Positions 1 to 12,700 of a stretch of 64,000 nucleotides of DNA are shown here, piece by piece. Origin of the DNA: Acridotheres tristis (taxonomy: Eukaryota; Chordata; Aves; Passeriformes; Sturnidae); NCBI GenBank assembly GCA_037013685.1, contig CM072897.1, forward strand, positions 20,844,143 through 20,908,142. The letters run 5' to 3'. Below the pieces are notes generated by a model. It searched no databases. It was not told the origin of the DNA and was given only the letters and a program-made list of their open reading frames with translations. A program made the position numbers and the translations under genes. How positions within the stretch are numbered: position 1 is the stretch's first letter; the number at the start of each line of letters is the position of its first letter.

Positions 1-1002
1 GATGGATTGAGAACTGCCTGAGTGGCAGGTTCCCAAAGGCTTGTGATCAGTAGTACAGAGTAAAGTTGGAGATCTGTCACACTAGACACAATGTTCTCTG
101 TTGGGCTCAATGTTGTGTAACTTGTTCATCAATGACTGGATGAAAGCGCAGATGCCTGCTCAGCAAGTTCAGTGCTGATTCAAAACTCAGAGGAGTCGCT
201 GATAACTCAGAGGGACCTCAACAGCTTTGGGAGATGGATAGAGAAGAACCTTTTGAAATTCAACAAGGGGAAACGCAAATCCTGCACCTGTGGAGGGACA
301 GCCTTGGTCACCAGTATAGGCTGGGAGCCAGCCTGCTGGACAGCAGTGCTGCAGGGTAGGACCTGGGTGTCCTGGTGCACAGCTATATGTCCCTGACCAG
401 CTGTGTGCCTTGGGGCCGAGAAAGACAACGTCTGAGCCTTAGAAAGAGTATTGCCAGCAGGTCGAGGGAGGTGATCCTGCCCCTCAACTCAGCCCCGATG
501 AAGCCACATTTGGAGCATTGTTTACACATCTGGGCCTCACAGTACAAGAGAGACATGGAGCTCTTGGAGTAGTTCTATCAGAGTGCTACTAAGTTGGTCA
601 AGGGTCTGGAGAATCTCTCTTATGAAGAAAGGCTGATGGAGTTGGACCTGTTCAACCTTGAGAAGAGATGGCTGAGAGGGGACCTCATTAATATGTATAA
701 ATATCTAAAGGATGGGTATCAAGAGGATGGACCAAGCTCTTCTCTCTGGTGTCAGCCAGTAGAACAAGAGGCAGCAACTGATGCTGAGGTAGTTCCACCC
801 AAACATGAGGAAGAACTTCACTGTGCAGTGACTGAGCATTGAACAGGCTGCCTAAAGAGGGTGTGGAGTCTCCCTTGCTGGAGATATTCCAGAACCATAT
901 AGACACAGCCCTATGCCATGTGTTCTGGCATGATCCTGCTTGAGCAGGGAAATGGGATCAGATGACCCACTGTGGTCCCTTTCAAACTGATAAATTCTGT
1001 GG
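1..1002 (+). mobile_element. CR1 LINE fragment (3' part, dead reverse transcriptase)
   Basis: The sequence reads as the C-terminal part of the CR1 reverse transcriptase (for example [29 protein letters not shown] and [12 protein letters not shown]) broken over two frames with stops. It ends in the CR1 tail near ATTCTGTGG. The left end lies outside the window. Confidence 0.9.
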
Positions 1003-1879
1003 TTGTTGCGTGTTGGGCCCCTATGCCTCACCTGGCTTTGTCAGTGTGCACAGGGGTTGGCCAGCACTGTGTTGAGCAGAATCTGGCTGGTGTGATCCAC
1101 CCTGCTTCCTGGCATGTGTCCATGATTTGCTCACAGCTCTGCAGCTGAAGCATGGGATGACTACCATATGAAAGCTGTTGGCTGCCTGAGGAAGCACTGG
1201 GAGGAGATGGTATAGCCAGCATTTGCATGGCCTTTCTAACCATTTTTCATTGACTGTAACATTACAAGCTAACATTTTCAGCTGAAGGTTTTATTTCACA
1301 GCTCTACAGTTTTCTGTATGTCAAGAAGTAAAAAATTCATAAATTTAGCAGCATACTGCTTCTTTTGAAGGACTAGAAACCCTGAATAAAATAAAGCCAA
1401 GAAGCATTAAAATATGTACTATCACTGCAGTATCTTGTTTTTCTAATAATTTTTCAGACTCATTCCTTCTGTTTTTACAGTCTTATATTTTGGTCATTAA
1501 GGGCAAAATTAGCTAATTTGTGAGAGAAGATTCAGTAGCAGTTTAACAGAATGTGGAAAAGATTTAAAGATCCTTTATGCTGACAAAGGCTCACAGCCAG
1601 TAGAGGGGAGAAGCTGCACAGAAGAGCTCAAACTTGGTAATAGCCCTATTTTCTCAGTAAACAGGTGGGAGAGATGAGTACGCACTTTTTGGGTGGGAAG
1701 TATCAAAATGTTACTATTAAAACTTATGTTGAGCTTTTTAGAACATTCTTATCTATTTCTTATCAATTACACACTTGCACTTTCTCAGTGCAACATTAAA
1801 GCTGCCTTTTTGTATAAGAGACCAAAATGCTGAAAGTATACAAAAAAGAGTTCATTACTGACGTAGATCAAGGAACTTC
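1003..1879. other. Unassigned DNA between CR1 copies
   Basis: No gene, RNA or repeat recognised. Base composition shifts from balanced (1003-1260) to AT-rich. Open frames here are short and look like chance. Confidence 0.5.
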
Positions 1880-2055
1880 AGGCCTCGAGCCTAACTCGCC
1901 CAAAGCTGAGTGTGCAGGGTCAGCCCACCTTTTTATGGGCTTCAATTAGTTTTATCTTGGAAAGCTCTGAAGACAGACAATGCCATCCTATCAGGGCTTC
2001 CTGTTCTTGAATGTCCTGGGGTGAAAAGTTGTTTCTGGTAGTGGCTGTATAAAAC
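1880..2055 (-). mobile_element. Degenerate CR1 fragment
   Basis: It shares the stretch GGAAAGCTCTGAAGACAGAC with the clearer CR1 copy at 7635-8300, in the same orientation. The surrounding sequence is too diverged for exact ends. Confidence 0.5.
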
Positions 2056-5000
2056 ATGATAGCCTGAATACAACCTCCAGAGCTGAGTTTCTGCTTATTT
2101 GAAGCTGTGAATGGAAAAAAAAAACCAAACCCCCAAGATATACACTACCATTTTTATCATACCCTCTTGTTGGTGGTGGTTGGGACTTTTTTTGTGGTGG
2201 TTTTCTTGTTACTCTTTCTCCCCCTTGTTACGGATGCCCATGGCCTCAGACATTGCCATTCACAATAGCCAGCCCTCTGGTTTGCCACATTTTTGAAACT
2301 CACCATGAGCAGGCACTACTGAGAATGGAAGCTATAAAGCAAAAACAATCCTACCAAAATTTTCTCTGATCATGGTGAGAATCATTAACATTTTGGAATG
2401 GGAGATGCCAGTGAGAGTTAGGCAACTGATTTCACTGCAATCAAATCACTTTGAAAGGCTTGGCCTTATGGACGAATCTTAACCTCCACCCCTACAAGGC
2501 CATGATCATGTAAATAAAGCTTAAATGAAAAAATCTGAGAGGACATGAATACTAAGGAATACACTGGACACAAGTTAGACCAAGTATTAGTATGTATTTA
2601 TGCACAAGAATAAAAACAGCTTTACAAGTTGAATTGGAAATTTAAACAGAAGAAGTTTAACAGCTTTTGTATATTATATTAAATAACCAAAACACCTTTT
2701 TCCAAAATTGGTAAAGAATAAATAATATAATTTACAGTATGGTACAAAAAATAATCAGTAAGGACAGACATTTTGCTTTATACATACACTATATAGGTAT
2801 ATTTATAATCTATAAAACAAATTCACATCTCAAACAAGCCAGAAACCTTAGATGATATGGCTTAACTATTATTAAAAGAAACAGCATTAAATTTTGCTGC
2901 CAGAACCATAAGCTCTAAAGCAGTTACCATGTTTCAATAATTAATGATAACTTATTGCCATAGTGCTCGCCAAGGTTTCATTTAGTTAACATTTACAAAC
3001 TGCTGTGAAATTAACAGATTCAAAGGTTTGAAAAGGTTAAAAAAAAGTGCAGTACTTTCCTTATAAATGCATCTGAAGTCTGAGTGTAGAAAACAAAATG
3101 CAACTGAATTTCCACTCTGGGATCTGCTGTTAGTAAATGAGATGTCTTTATAGGTTAGATTTGAATCAAGCCATTTAATTCAATTTAGAAATATAGGAGG
3201 TGTCAAAAAAAGGCTTAACAATGCTGTATGAAAAACAATTACTATTCCTATGCTTTGCAGATTTAGTGATACAGGATAAAACGGATTATGATCAGGATGC
3301 AACACCCTGCACAGATCTCTGTCAGTGTCTGCACACACATCTGGGTGAATCCAGCCCTGGGCTATGGTACTGCTCTGCACCCAGCTCATGGTGAAGAGAC
3401 TCTGAAACTTCTACCATTTACCTTGTCGACTACTGAGAACTGCCTTATGGTCACTGAGAGGGAAAAGCCTAGAGCAGTTAATCCTAGACCTGGAGGCTGT
3501 TAGTGTCCCTTAGTCCTCTCCAACACTTCATAGTGCCTCGGGAAAGTACTAACCTAATGAAGTCACTTCTATGTCAGAAATGATACTGTGTGCATTTCAG
3601 TGTCACTTGCTTGGATGTCTGCTTAGCCTGACATTGTCCCTCATATAGATTTTGTTACTGCTGTTGGGGAAGCTGAAATAATTAAAACTGAACAAGTTTT
3701 GAGTATTACCACCCCCCCGCCCATGCACACACATGCACGTGTGTGTATATGTCACCTCCTTAGCAATATCAGGCACAAACAGATGATTACTATTGTAAAG
3801 CACAGTCACCTAAAATCTAGAGCTGCTCCGATTAAAGATGTGTTTAAATGGCCTTTCACATAGTAAGGGTAACAAATACTGCATCAATTCAGAATTACCA
3901 CAATGACCTTAATTATTCTTAATGTCTTCCCTTGTCCTCAAAGGGCTTTATTATTAAAAAGCAGTTTGCAATGCGTTGCATTTCTGAAATCAAATTCTGC
4001 TTCATAATGCCAGCTTTTAAGGGGTTGATGCCAAACACATTTCTAACCATAACATTCTGAGTGCTGAACTGATTTCTGTAATTTATACTCCATTATTACT
4101 GAGTCGTTCAAGCCCACTTGCAAAGGTTCCGAGTGTTAGAAATTTTCTGATGTCATGGCATCATCAAAAATAGCCACTTGTGCTGCCTACATTCTGCAGT
4201 TGTGTCCTTCCCCCTGGGTGGTCTAAGGAAGGGCAGCTGACAGTTCCTTGTATTGTGGGCAAAAAAACTTCATGGATCAGGATGAAGTGCTCTGCTCTCC
4301 ACTCTTGTGGCAGGTGCAGCAACACTGGCCATTATTCTAGGCAACTTCAGAGCCAAACCCAGTGTTATATCCACTGTCTTACTGGCATCAATAGGGAAGA
4401 TGAAAAGTTTGTCAAGTTCCAAATACACTGGAGACCCCCACATTACTCTTGCAATATTTAGAAGTTTAAGAATGACAGTTCAGATTTCTTTTCAGACAGC
4501 ACTTGATAAGAATGTAACACATTTCCTCCTGCACGTTCTGTAATCCACAGCCATAGTAGGTGCCTTCTACTTTTGTCCTACAAATCTGAAGGATTTTTTG
4601 AGACAGCATATAGAATAATCAGCACTAGTAATGGAGGAACCCAAAACCAAGAGGGAACAATCTGACGAAATCCAAACCAAACACAGTTAAATTCTAAGTA
4701 AAACTGAAAAGTTTTAGTGGTCTTGACTCTTCGGATTAATAGGTCTCCTCTCCATACCAAGGGGGAATGCTCAGAACAAAAAAGGCCCCAGCATTCATTT
4801 CTGTGACAGCCTCCAACCTTTTCTATTACAGGTTTATGTGATTACCTGATAATTCTGTCAAAATTTTCAAATAAGGCTCTGTGTGCATCAGAAAATTTGT
4901 TCAATTTTCTCCTAACGACAGAAAACACAAGGCCAACTCCATAGCAGCTAAAAAACATCTGCCTAAAGCAGGGTGAAGGGCGAACAGCAGAGTCAGTCCA

Positions 5001-5119
5001 TTGTGAGCAAGTTACAGGAGACTCCCAGTCAAAGAAATGCCTTGTACAAGTAGCTAAAGGCAGGCAGAACTACATCCACCAAGTATAGTGCAAGTTGGGA
5101 AATGAACCCATGATAACAG
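2056..5119. other. AT-rich DNA downstream of CRAMP1, nothing assigned
   Basis: I see no exon with splice sites and no recognised repeat. A short CA/TG-rich patch lies at 3720-3752. Part of it could be CRAMP1 3' UTR if the distal AATAAA at 3952-3947 is used. Confidence 0.4.
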
Positions 5120-6607
5120 CCTACGGGATGGAGAAGGTTTGTTTATTCATTATTAATACAGATATATAGGAGCAGCCCCTTGAAAATGTTCAGCTACTCA
5201 CACCAGCCAAGGGACATCCTCTAACTGGAGAAGCAGACAAGTGCTTACAAAAGGGGCAAAACATGGGTATTCTTGCTCAGGATAGTAAAAGAAAGAAGAA
5301 AGAAAAGGAAAGGGAGTAAGAAAAGTCTCCTGAGTTAAAAAGCTAGAATTGACGGACAATCAGCTCCCCAGAAATTGACTGTGGATTTACTATTAACTTG
5401 CTATCCTGTTGAACCCACTAGTATCAGTATCTGGGTTTTTCCTACAGTAAAACACAACATTAAATGCACAGGGATTTCAGAGAGGGAGTTCCAGACTCAC
5501 TCATGCCTCGGAGTGACTGTAATGAAGAATGATGCTGAGGTGCTACAGAGCACCCGGAGTTCACAGAACAAAGAGGAAGTAGGGAAGGACTAAAGGATTA
5601 AGCTAGGACTTGACACTTCTCTTCATGATATGAAACTGATCTCAACTGCTTTAGCACTAACCTAGTATTTGTTCCTACATGACAATATTCTTTCCTATTT
5701 CCTCTCCCAGGTAAATCCTCAGGTTTTGTGAATGACAATATTTACATGTTTCTAGCAAAGCCAAGACATAATTATGACACAGCTTTCCTAGTGTAAGCTC
5801 CTTGGCCATGTTTCCAGACCTAAAAAGCAATTGCTTTTCATGGTGAGCAGTAAAGCACTCTCCCACTCACAGGGTGAACTGTGCAATGTGCTGAAGAATC
5901 TTAAAGATTAGGAATATGAGTGCAGTCAGAGTGATGATGATGATTGTGATGTGATGGGGTTTAAAAGCAGGGGATCCAAGCAGCATGGGAGGAGGGCAGA
6001 TCAGAGCTCCCCTACCAAACAACCAGGCGTGAGCCCTGCTGGAATGATCAAAGAGCCAAAGGAACAGAGTGGTCTGTAAGAAGACAGCATCGAGGAGTGG
6101 CAGTGCCCTGGACAGAGTGCAAGAACTTCAGTTTGATTGAATGGTAAGAAGACTGCCAACTAGGACGTGTCAATATACACAATGGTTCCCCTACCCACCT
6201 TCATCCTCCACAACTTTCACGTGGATCCAAAAGCATGGCGTTTTGATCATTACGCAAATAATAATTCGTATACAGGAGCTTGTGGCAATCCCATCCCTAC
6301 TTGAGCTGCTTGCTTAGGTGATTCCAAAGTACAAATCCAGGACTGTCCCACAAACCTGCAATCTTACATCGCTAATACAGGGACACACTTGTCTCCTGTA
6401 ATGTTATTCCATGTTCTGTTGTTGCCAGCATATTGCACATTCCAAGACTTACAAGTATTTCTTAAGACCTTTGAAATCAATACTTCTCTGTTAGAAAAAA
6501 GCACTCAGAACAGGGATAACTCAGCCTCAGCTGCTGCCCTCATCAAGTTCCAGCTCTGCAAGCTCCAACTTAGCTGAATAGTCTGCACCAGCCTGCTGGT
6601 CATTCCC
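5120..6607 (-). other. CRAMP1: Probable CRAMP1 3' UTR (end not fixed)
   Basis: Non-coding sequence directly after the CRAMP1 stop. The first clear AATAAA on the minus strand is at 5147-5142, which would give a 3' UTR of about 1.5 kb. A second one lies at 3952-3947, so a longer UTR is possible. No recognised repeat lies in this stretch. The end point is an inference; only transcript data could fix it. Confidence 0.35.
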
Positions 6608-6772
6608 TTACTGTGACAGATCCCCAGTCGGGGGACCACCACCTCCTCCATCGAACAGGATCTCCCTGCGAGTCGGCTCAGGTATTGACAACTCCTGGGC
6701 AAGGTCATTAAACCGAGATATGTAATCTATGCTGTTCTCATTCATCATGCAAGCCAGCTGGGAATCCACCAC
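6608..6772 (-). CDS. CRAMP1: CRAMP1 coding exon 20, C-terminus and stop (residues 1268-1321)
   Basis: It encodes [40 protein letters not shown] and a Gly-rich end closing with GDLSQ, then TAA at 6610-6608. Acceptor CTCTTTCAG|GTG. The match to the vertebrate C-terminus fixes the end of the gene. Confidence 0.96.
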   Translation of the reverse strand: MVDSQLACMMNENSIDYISRFNDLAQELSIPEPTRREILFDGGGGGPPTGDLSQ

Positions 6773-9700
6773 CTGAAAGAGACAAGGAGAGAAGTGATGA
6801 GCTACATGTCAATGACAATTTCACGAAATAACTGAAGTTGGAAGGGACATCTTGAAAGCATTTTATCCAACCATCTCATTTGTGCAGGGTCAGCTGCCCT
6901 GAACCTTGTTGGGCAGGTGCTGAATTATGCCCATGCACAGACATTCCAAAACTCTCTGTTTCCATGCCTGATTACCTCAAAATAGATCTCTTGTCTTCAG
7001 GTGGAATTTAATGCGTTTCAAATTTTGCTTGCAGCCTCTTGTCCTGAGAAGAGTCTGGCTCCCCTCAGCTTCATTCCCAGCCTCTCCTCATATGAAAGAG
7101 ACACTTTATCTCACTTGACCCGAGTTAGAGGACAGCTCTTCTCATCCACAACTAAATGGAAGCTTCCAAAAAACCTAATCACCTACAGTCTCAACAGGCC
7201 TTAACTGCTCCAATTTAGCATTAGGGTGCTCACGTAGATGATCTAAAGATATTATCTCTGCCACAAGAACTGCTCTCCTGTGCATGGAGGCTTACCCTAT
7301 TTTCTTCTAAAGCAAGTTGGTAATATTGAGGGCTACAATGTCACTTCAAATCCATGCAAATAAATGATCATACATTTCTTTAATTAGAACACACCTTCAC
7401 AGCTTCTCACCACCAAGCAAACAGAATCTTTATGCCAGAAGTGGATCTGTGTTTCAGGTCTGAAGCTGCCAATGTCACACTAAATCCACATGAGCTTGCT
7501 GCAGCTCCTGGTTATATGGCCTGTATAGAACCTCCTTATCCAAACCCAAAGGGCAATAGACAAATGACACATTCCTTCCATGAGGGCATGTCCCCAAGAA
7601 AATAGAAGTTATGTGATGTTGTACTAAGTTAATAACTAAACTGCGGGATAACTGAGACTGGAAGGGACCTGAAGAGGTCTCTAATTCAACCACCTGCTCA
7701 AAGCAGGTTCATCTATAAGGACAGACCAACTTACTCGGAGCTTTATTGAGGTGAGCCCTGGAAAGCTCTGAAGACAGACACTGCATAACATTTCTGGGCA
7801 ACCTGTTTCCTTGCCTGCGTATCTTCAACATGAAAAAGTTTTTCTATAGATGCAGCAGAACCTTCCTCAGTTCAGCTTTTGCTTGTTTCTCCCACCTCAT
7901 GTCACTGTTCCATAAAAGGCTTACTACATCTTCTCAATGACCTTACTGCAGGCATTGGCAGGCAGCAGGGTCCCTTGCACCCTGAAGCCTTTTCTAGGCT
8001 GAACAAGCTTAGACATCATCCTTTCTTCACCGCCTGATCGTCCTGGTAACCCTCAGCTGAACTTGCTCCGGTTAATCTCTCTCCTATATATTGGGTGCTC
8101 TAAACTGGTGACAATATTCTAGACATGGTCTCACAGCAGGTAGATTCTACTACTCTACAGAGTAGAGCACAGTAATCATAATTTTGTTCAATATCCCTGC
8201 CATGCTCCTACTAAGAACAGCTCATGACATTGCTGCTCCCCTTTGGTTCCACACCTTTGGATCTGCCCTGGATCACGCTCAGCTTGTGTCTATTGGCATA
8301 TCCAGCTACAGCAGAGCTGCTTCCCAGACAGCCAGAACCCAGCTGATACTGCTGTGGGGGTTATTCCTTAATCCCTTCCTAGAGCAGGACTGCATTTTCC
8401 TTGCTAAGTTGCATAATGTTCCGGTAGCTCATTCTTCCCATCCATCCCTCTGAAAGAGAGCTCTGTCCTTAAGTGTGTCACAGCCTTAAAAACTGCTGGG
8501 CTTCATTCTACCCCTTCAAAATAGTTCAAAACAAAGGGATAGCTCTGCAGCTATTCAGATTCAGCAGCACAGAATCTTCTGCCATCCTCTCAGGTGACTT
8601 GGTATTAGCCATGTCCTACTTCTTCCTTCTTGACCTATTTGTTTTTTCCTACCAGGCTTCCAATTGTATTGTAGCATCACTATTATTCTTTCTCTTATCT
8701 TTAGCACTTTTGTTTCTTGCTCTACAAAGCAGAACAGAATGATTAAATCTTTCTCTGTTAAAACAAAGGTATATCCAACAGGTGAATACGACCTCCCTCA
8801 GCAAAAAGAACCTGGGTTGAAGGCACTCACAGCAGCTTCTCACAGCAACTCTGGTGTTGGGTAATTACCTTCAGATAATTGTACATCTTTATGTTATGAC
8901 TGTAATCCTTTTTTACTGAGCTAAAGTGCAGATGTCAAAGCACCTCTGCCTTGGAAGTATCTCAGGAAGGTCTGAGGGACAGTACCCAGCAATTTCCAGC
9001 ACTGCAAGAGGAAGCAGACTCTGAGTGTAATTTTCTGGCATACCTCTGCCACGTCTGCCAGGGAACGTGACACAAAGGAGTCCCGTGAGTTTCCATCCAG
9101 CAGGCTGGGTCCCAGTAAGGAGGTGCCACTGGTGTTCCCAACTGGAGTTGGTAACATTTTTCGTCCCTTCTCTGGGGAGATGAAACTGGCTACAAAGAAA
9201 AAGCACATCAATAAGTCACTGCACTGAGTGTTTTTAACTGGGAAGATAAAGAGAAGGACAAGGAAATTAAAAATGGAGGACAGATATCCATTTCTTCCAT
9301 CTTTTAAAAATTGTGTGTTACCAGCATTGATACCATCATCATACTGCTAAGAGTAAGGAAACTCATTACACTGGCCCCATGAATTATTAATTAAAAAAAA
9401 ACTCTCAACAACTAAACCTCAACCAAACCCAGTGAGTAACCTCATGTCTTTGAAATAGTACTTACCAAGCACACAACAAAGTCTGTTCTTCCACTAGCAG
9501 AGCCAAAGACATCTGTTCATTTTGGCACAACATCCAAATGTCTCACCCTAACTGATGAGTCAGGCTCCAAACAAACTACAAGGAACTGCAAGGAATTACT
9601 TGTCCCAAGCTATGGGCCCCAGTCTAGCAATGGGCTCTCTTCAGGAGCAAACTTGCGAAGAGAGAGAAAATGTACTCAAGGCAACACTGGAAATGAAAGC

Positions 9701-12700
9701 AAGAAGTATTTGGAATAATTCTACAAATGTTCTACTGGGTTTCTAATTTCTCAAAGGATTCACTTCTGATAAACAACGTTGGGTTTTTTTGTTAACAGGA
9801 AAGTACTTACTGGTTGCACTTCTCTGCATCTGAACACTTACAGAACAAGCTGCTGAGGGAGGAATCTGTGGAGTCATTGGGGTACCACTGGGGATCATGG
9901 GTGGGAGACGCAATCCAGTTCTGCTGAGGACTACTGGATGGGGACGGAAGACTTTTGGAGCTGTCACTGCCATTCAGCTTTGCAGGAGAGAGAGAAACAC
10001 CTTCACCTGAAAGCCAATGTCGGAGACCACGAATTCAGTCAATATGGTAAAGTTACAGGACACTGCACCAACTTTTGTTGAGAAAGGAAAGAAACCCACA
10101 CAACAACAATAACCCCCCCGCCCCATATTTGCTAGAAAATAAAGACCAGGCACAGAATTTTATTTCCAACATATATTTGGAAACAAACAAACAAAAAAAC
10201 CCCAAACCCACAAAAACTTCATAACCCAAGAACTGCTTCCTGGAAAAGTTTCTGCTGCTATGTAAGATGTCAAGGATTTTTTTTCAAGTTGATGGGGAGA
10301 CTTTAGCTAATATTAGACTTACTGTATTGGCCAGAGCTGATGGCTATTTCAATGATGGAATCACTGATCTGAGTGGCAGGTTCCCCTTGGGAAAGCACAT
10401 CTTCAGGTGGTCCAGGCAAGGAAATATCCAAGAGAGCAGAAACATTGGGAGGAGAGAGCTGAGTACTCGAAGCTTCTGATGAGGGAAGTGGAGGGGTGGA
10501 CAGACCATTTTGGAGAGAAGTCTTGGCCAGTTCTGGCAGAGAAAGGACTGATGTACCCTATCACAAGAAACAGAATTAATTTTTCATAAACTTATTAAGA
10601 ACTTGGAAAACTAAATAGCAACATTTTGGTTCTTAAATATCAGATTAAAACCAGACTTTTAAGGGGAAAAAATCCAGTAGATAATATGCCTAAATTAGAG
10701 GAATATACTATTTATGTAATAAATCTGTACTATTTTAATGAAAAGTACTGGTAAGCATATATATTCAGCCCATATCCTGCAAAATTATCTAAAAAAATAT
10801 GAGTCTGTAACATTCTAAAAAAATATTCAAAGCATCCTACATAACAGAACAAGCATAATCTTAAAATTAATATAATTTTCATAAATTTACAAGACAGTTC
10901 CAAATAAGTAGGTATTAATTTGCCTTTGTATAGGCAAAAACCCTTTAAATGATGGAAAAGTATATAGATATTTAAAACTGGTAACTCACATTTATTCACT
11001 TTTTACTTTCCAAAATTCAACTGATCTTAAAGGAGTCTTATTACCAGTACCTTATTGTAGAACTGCATTTTTTTTCTGATGTAGTGTATACACAGCTGTC
11101 CTAAGAGCAAGAACCAGAACCCAAGGCCCCATTACCACAAGAAATGCCTCATAAGTTCATGTCCTAACATCCATCCCATAAAAAATCCTAATCTCCTTTA
11201 GGCTCTCCAATCAAACTAATTTGACCTTCTTCACATGCAAGCATCACAGGGAGCATGGAAAGCGCTCCCACTGAAGAAAAGAAGAGCCTGTATTCTGAGA
11301 CTTAAAAATCCAGCACCAGGTCCTGGATCCCACTGGAGAAAGAGTCCGGGGACAGGACAACAACGCTCCTACAATTTAAGTGCCATCACAGTTACTCTAA
11401 AGTATCTGTCTATGTCTTACTGGATCCAGCACAATGAACAGCGAATCTCTGGAAAGGATGCTGACATTACAATCATACTTTCAGTCCTAATACTCCTCCT
11501 TTGGCAACATGGAGGCTGCAGGACTGCAAACTGCTGAAATCTCTCCTTGTGAAGTCTAAAATACACACACAGATATAGCACAGTGATTATAAACTCCTCC
11601 ACTCTATTAAGAGATATGTAAAACTTGTCTGTCCTTCACAGGTCAGGGACTGTCAGCTTCACTTTGATTTTAGGGAATGGCACACATACATATTTAGGCA
11701 GCTTTCCTAAACTTCTTTCAATTTCTTCAGATTCTAGGGATTCAGTTTCCACCAGACAGTACCAGTGGTGCACAATTACCTGGGAATACAGAGTTTTAAC
11801 TAACAATACCAGTGGTATTTTCACAGAACATTATCCATTCCAGAGCAATGTACCTGGAAGCCATCCTGCTCGGGCCGGGTCGACAAGCTGATGTATGGCA
11901 TCCGGCACCCCGGGCCTGAGCCCTGCAACCACAACAGAAACCACTTGAGTGACCAGCTGGGGAGGGAACAGACAAAGGCCTATCACCATTTATCTATGCT
12001 CTTCATACATCTCATGTCATTCATGTCGTTGTCCATCAACTCCCTGAGAATATGACATGGACTAACATGTATCTGGGTCTCAATGGAAGAAACAGCAAGG
12101 AGAAATATAGTTTCCACTACAAATGTAATCCCAAAAAGCCCATGTTTTGCACCAGATCCCCTCCTGAATTTCTGAAATTCCATTATTTCTTTTCAAACCA
12201 GATTTCTGTACATTTCTGGCATTTCAAGTTCAATGCTTAACCAGCTGCAAACCATTGTACAGGACGGAAATTCATTCAATGAGATGATGATTTGATCCCT
12301 CAACCCCAAATACATACGACACAATGCATACTGGGTCTGCCATGACAGCAGTATCTAACAGCAAGCCCCAGGAGAAAGGTCACTGAGGAGTCATAATAAT
12401 ACAGCTTTTTTTATACGATGAAAGAGCAAGGTAGTTAAGCACTTGAAAAAAGCTCATTTAAGCGCCTCTGACCTCCACAGTGGTGATAGAGCCTCCATTC
12501 TGATGTGCTACTGATGGCTCCTGCCCTGTCACCACCGTGGGCACTGCATCTGGTGACAATGGAGACACTCCTGGCAAACCATCTGCATCCAGGACAGGCA
12601 CGTGACTACCAGGGATAATGCCAGCACTTTTCGCTGCCAAGTCAATAGCACCTTGGGTGAAACAAAAAACCAAAAAACATATCACAAGCTTCTTCTTTGC

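Noticed and set aside
172..842. Coding gene in the first kilobase
   Set aside because: The peptides are pieces of CR1 reverse transcriptase in different frames with stops between them; the element is dead.
3700..3760. CA/TG-rich patch as a functional element
   Set aside because: Short imperfect purine-pyrimidine repeat, common in vertebrate non-coding DNA.
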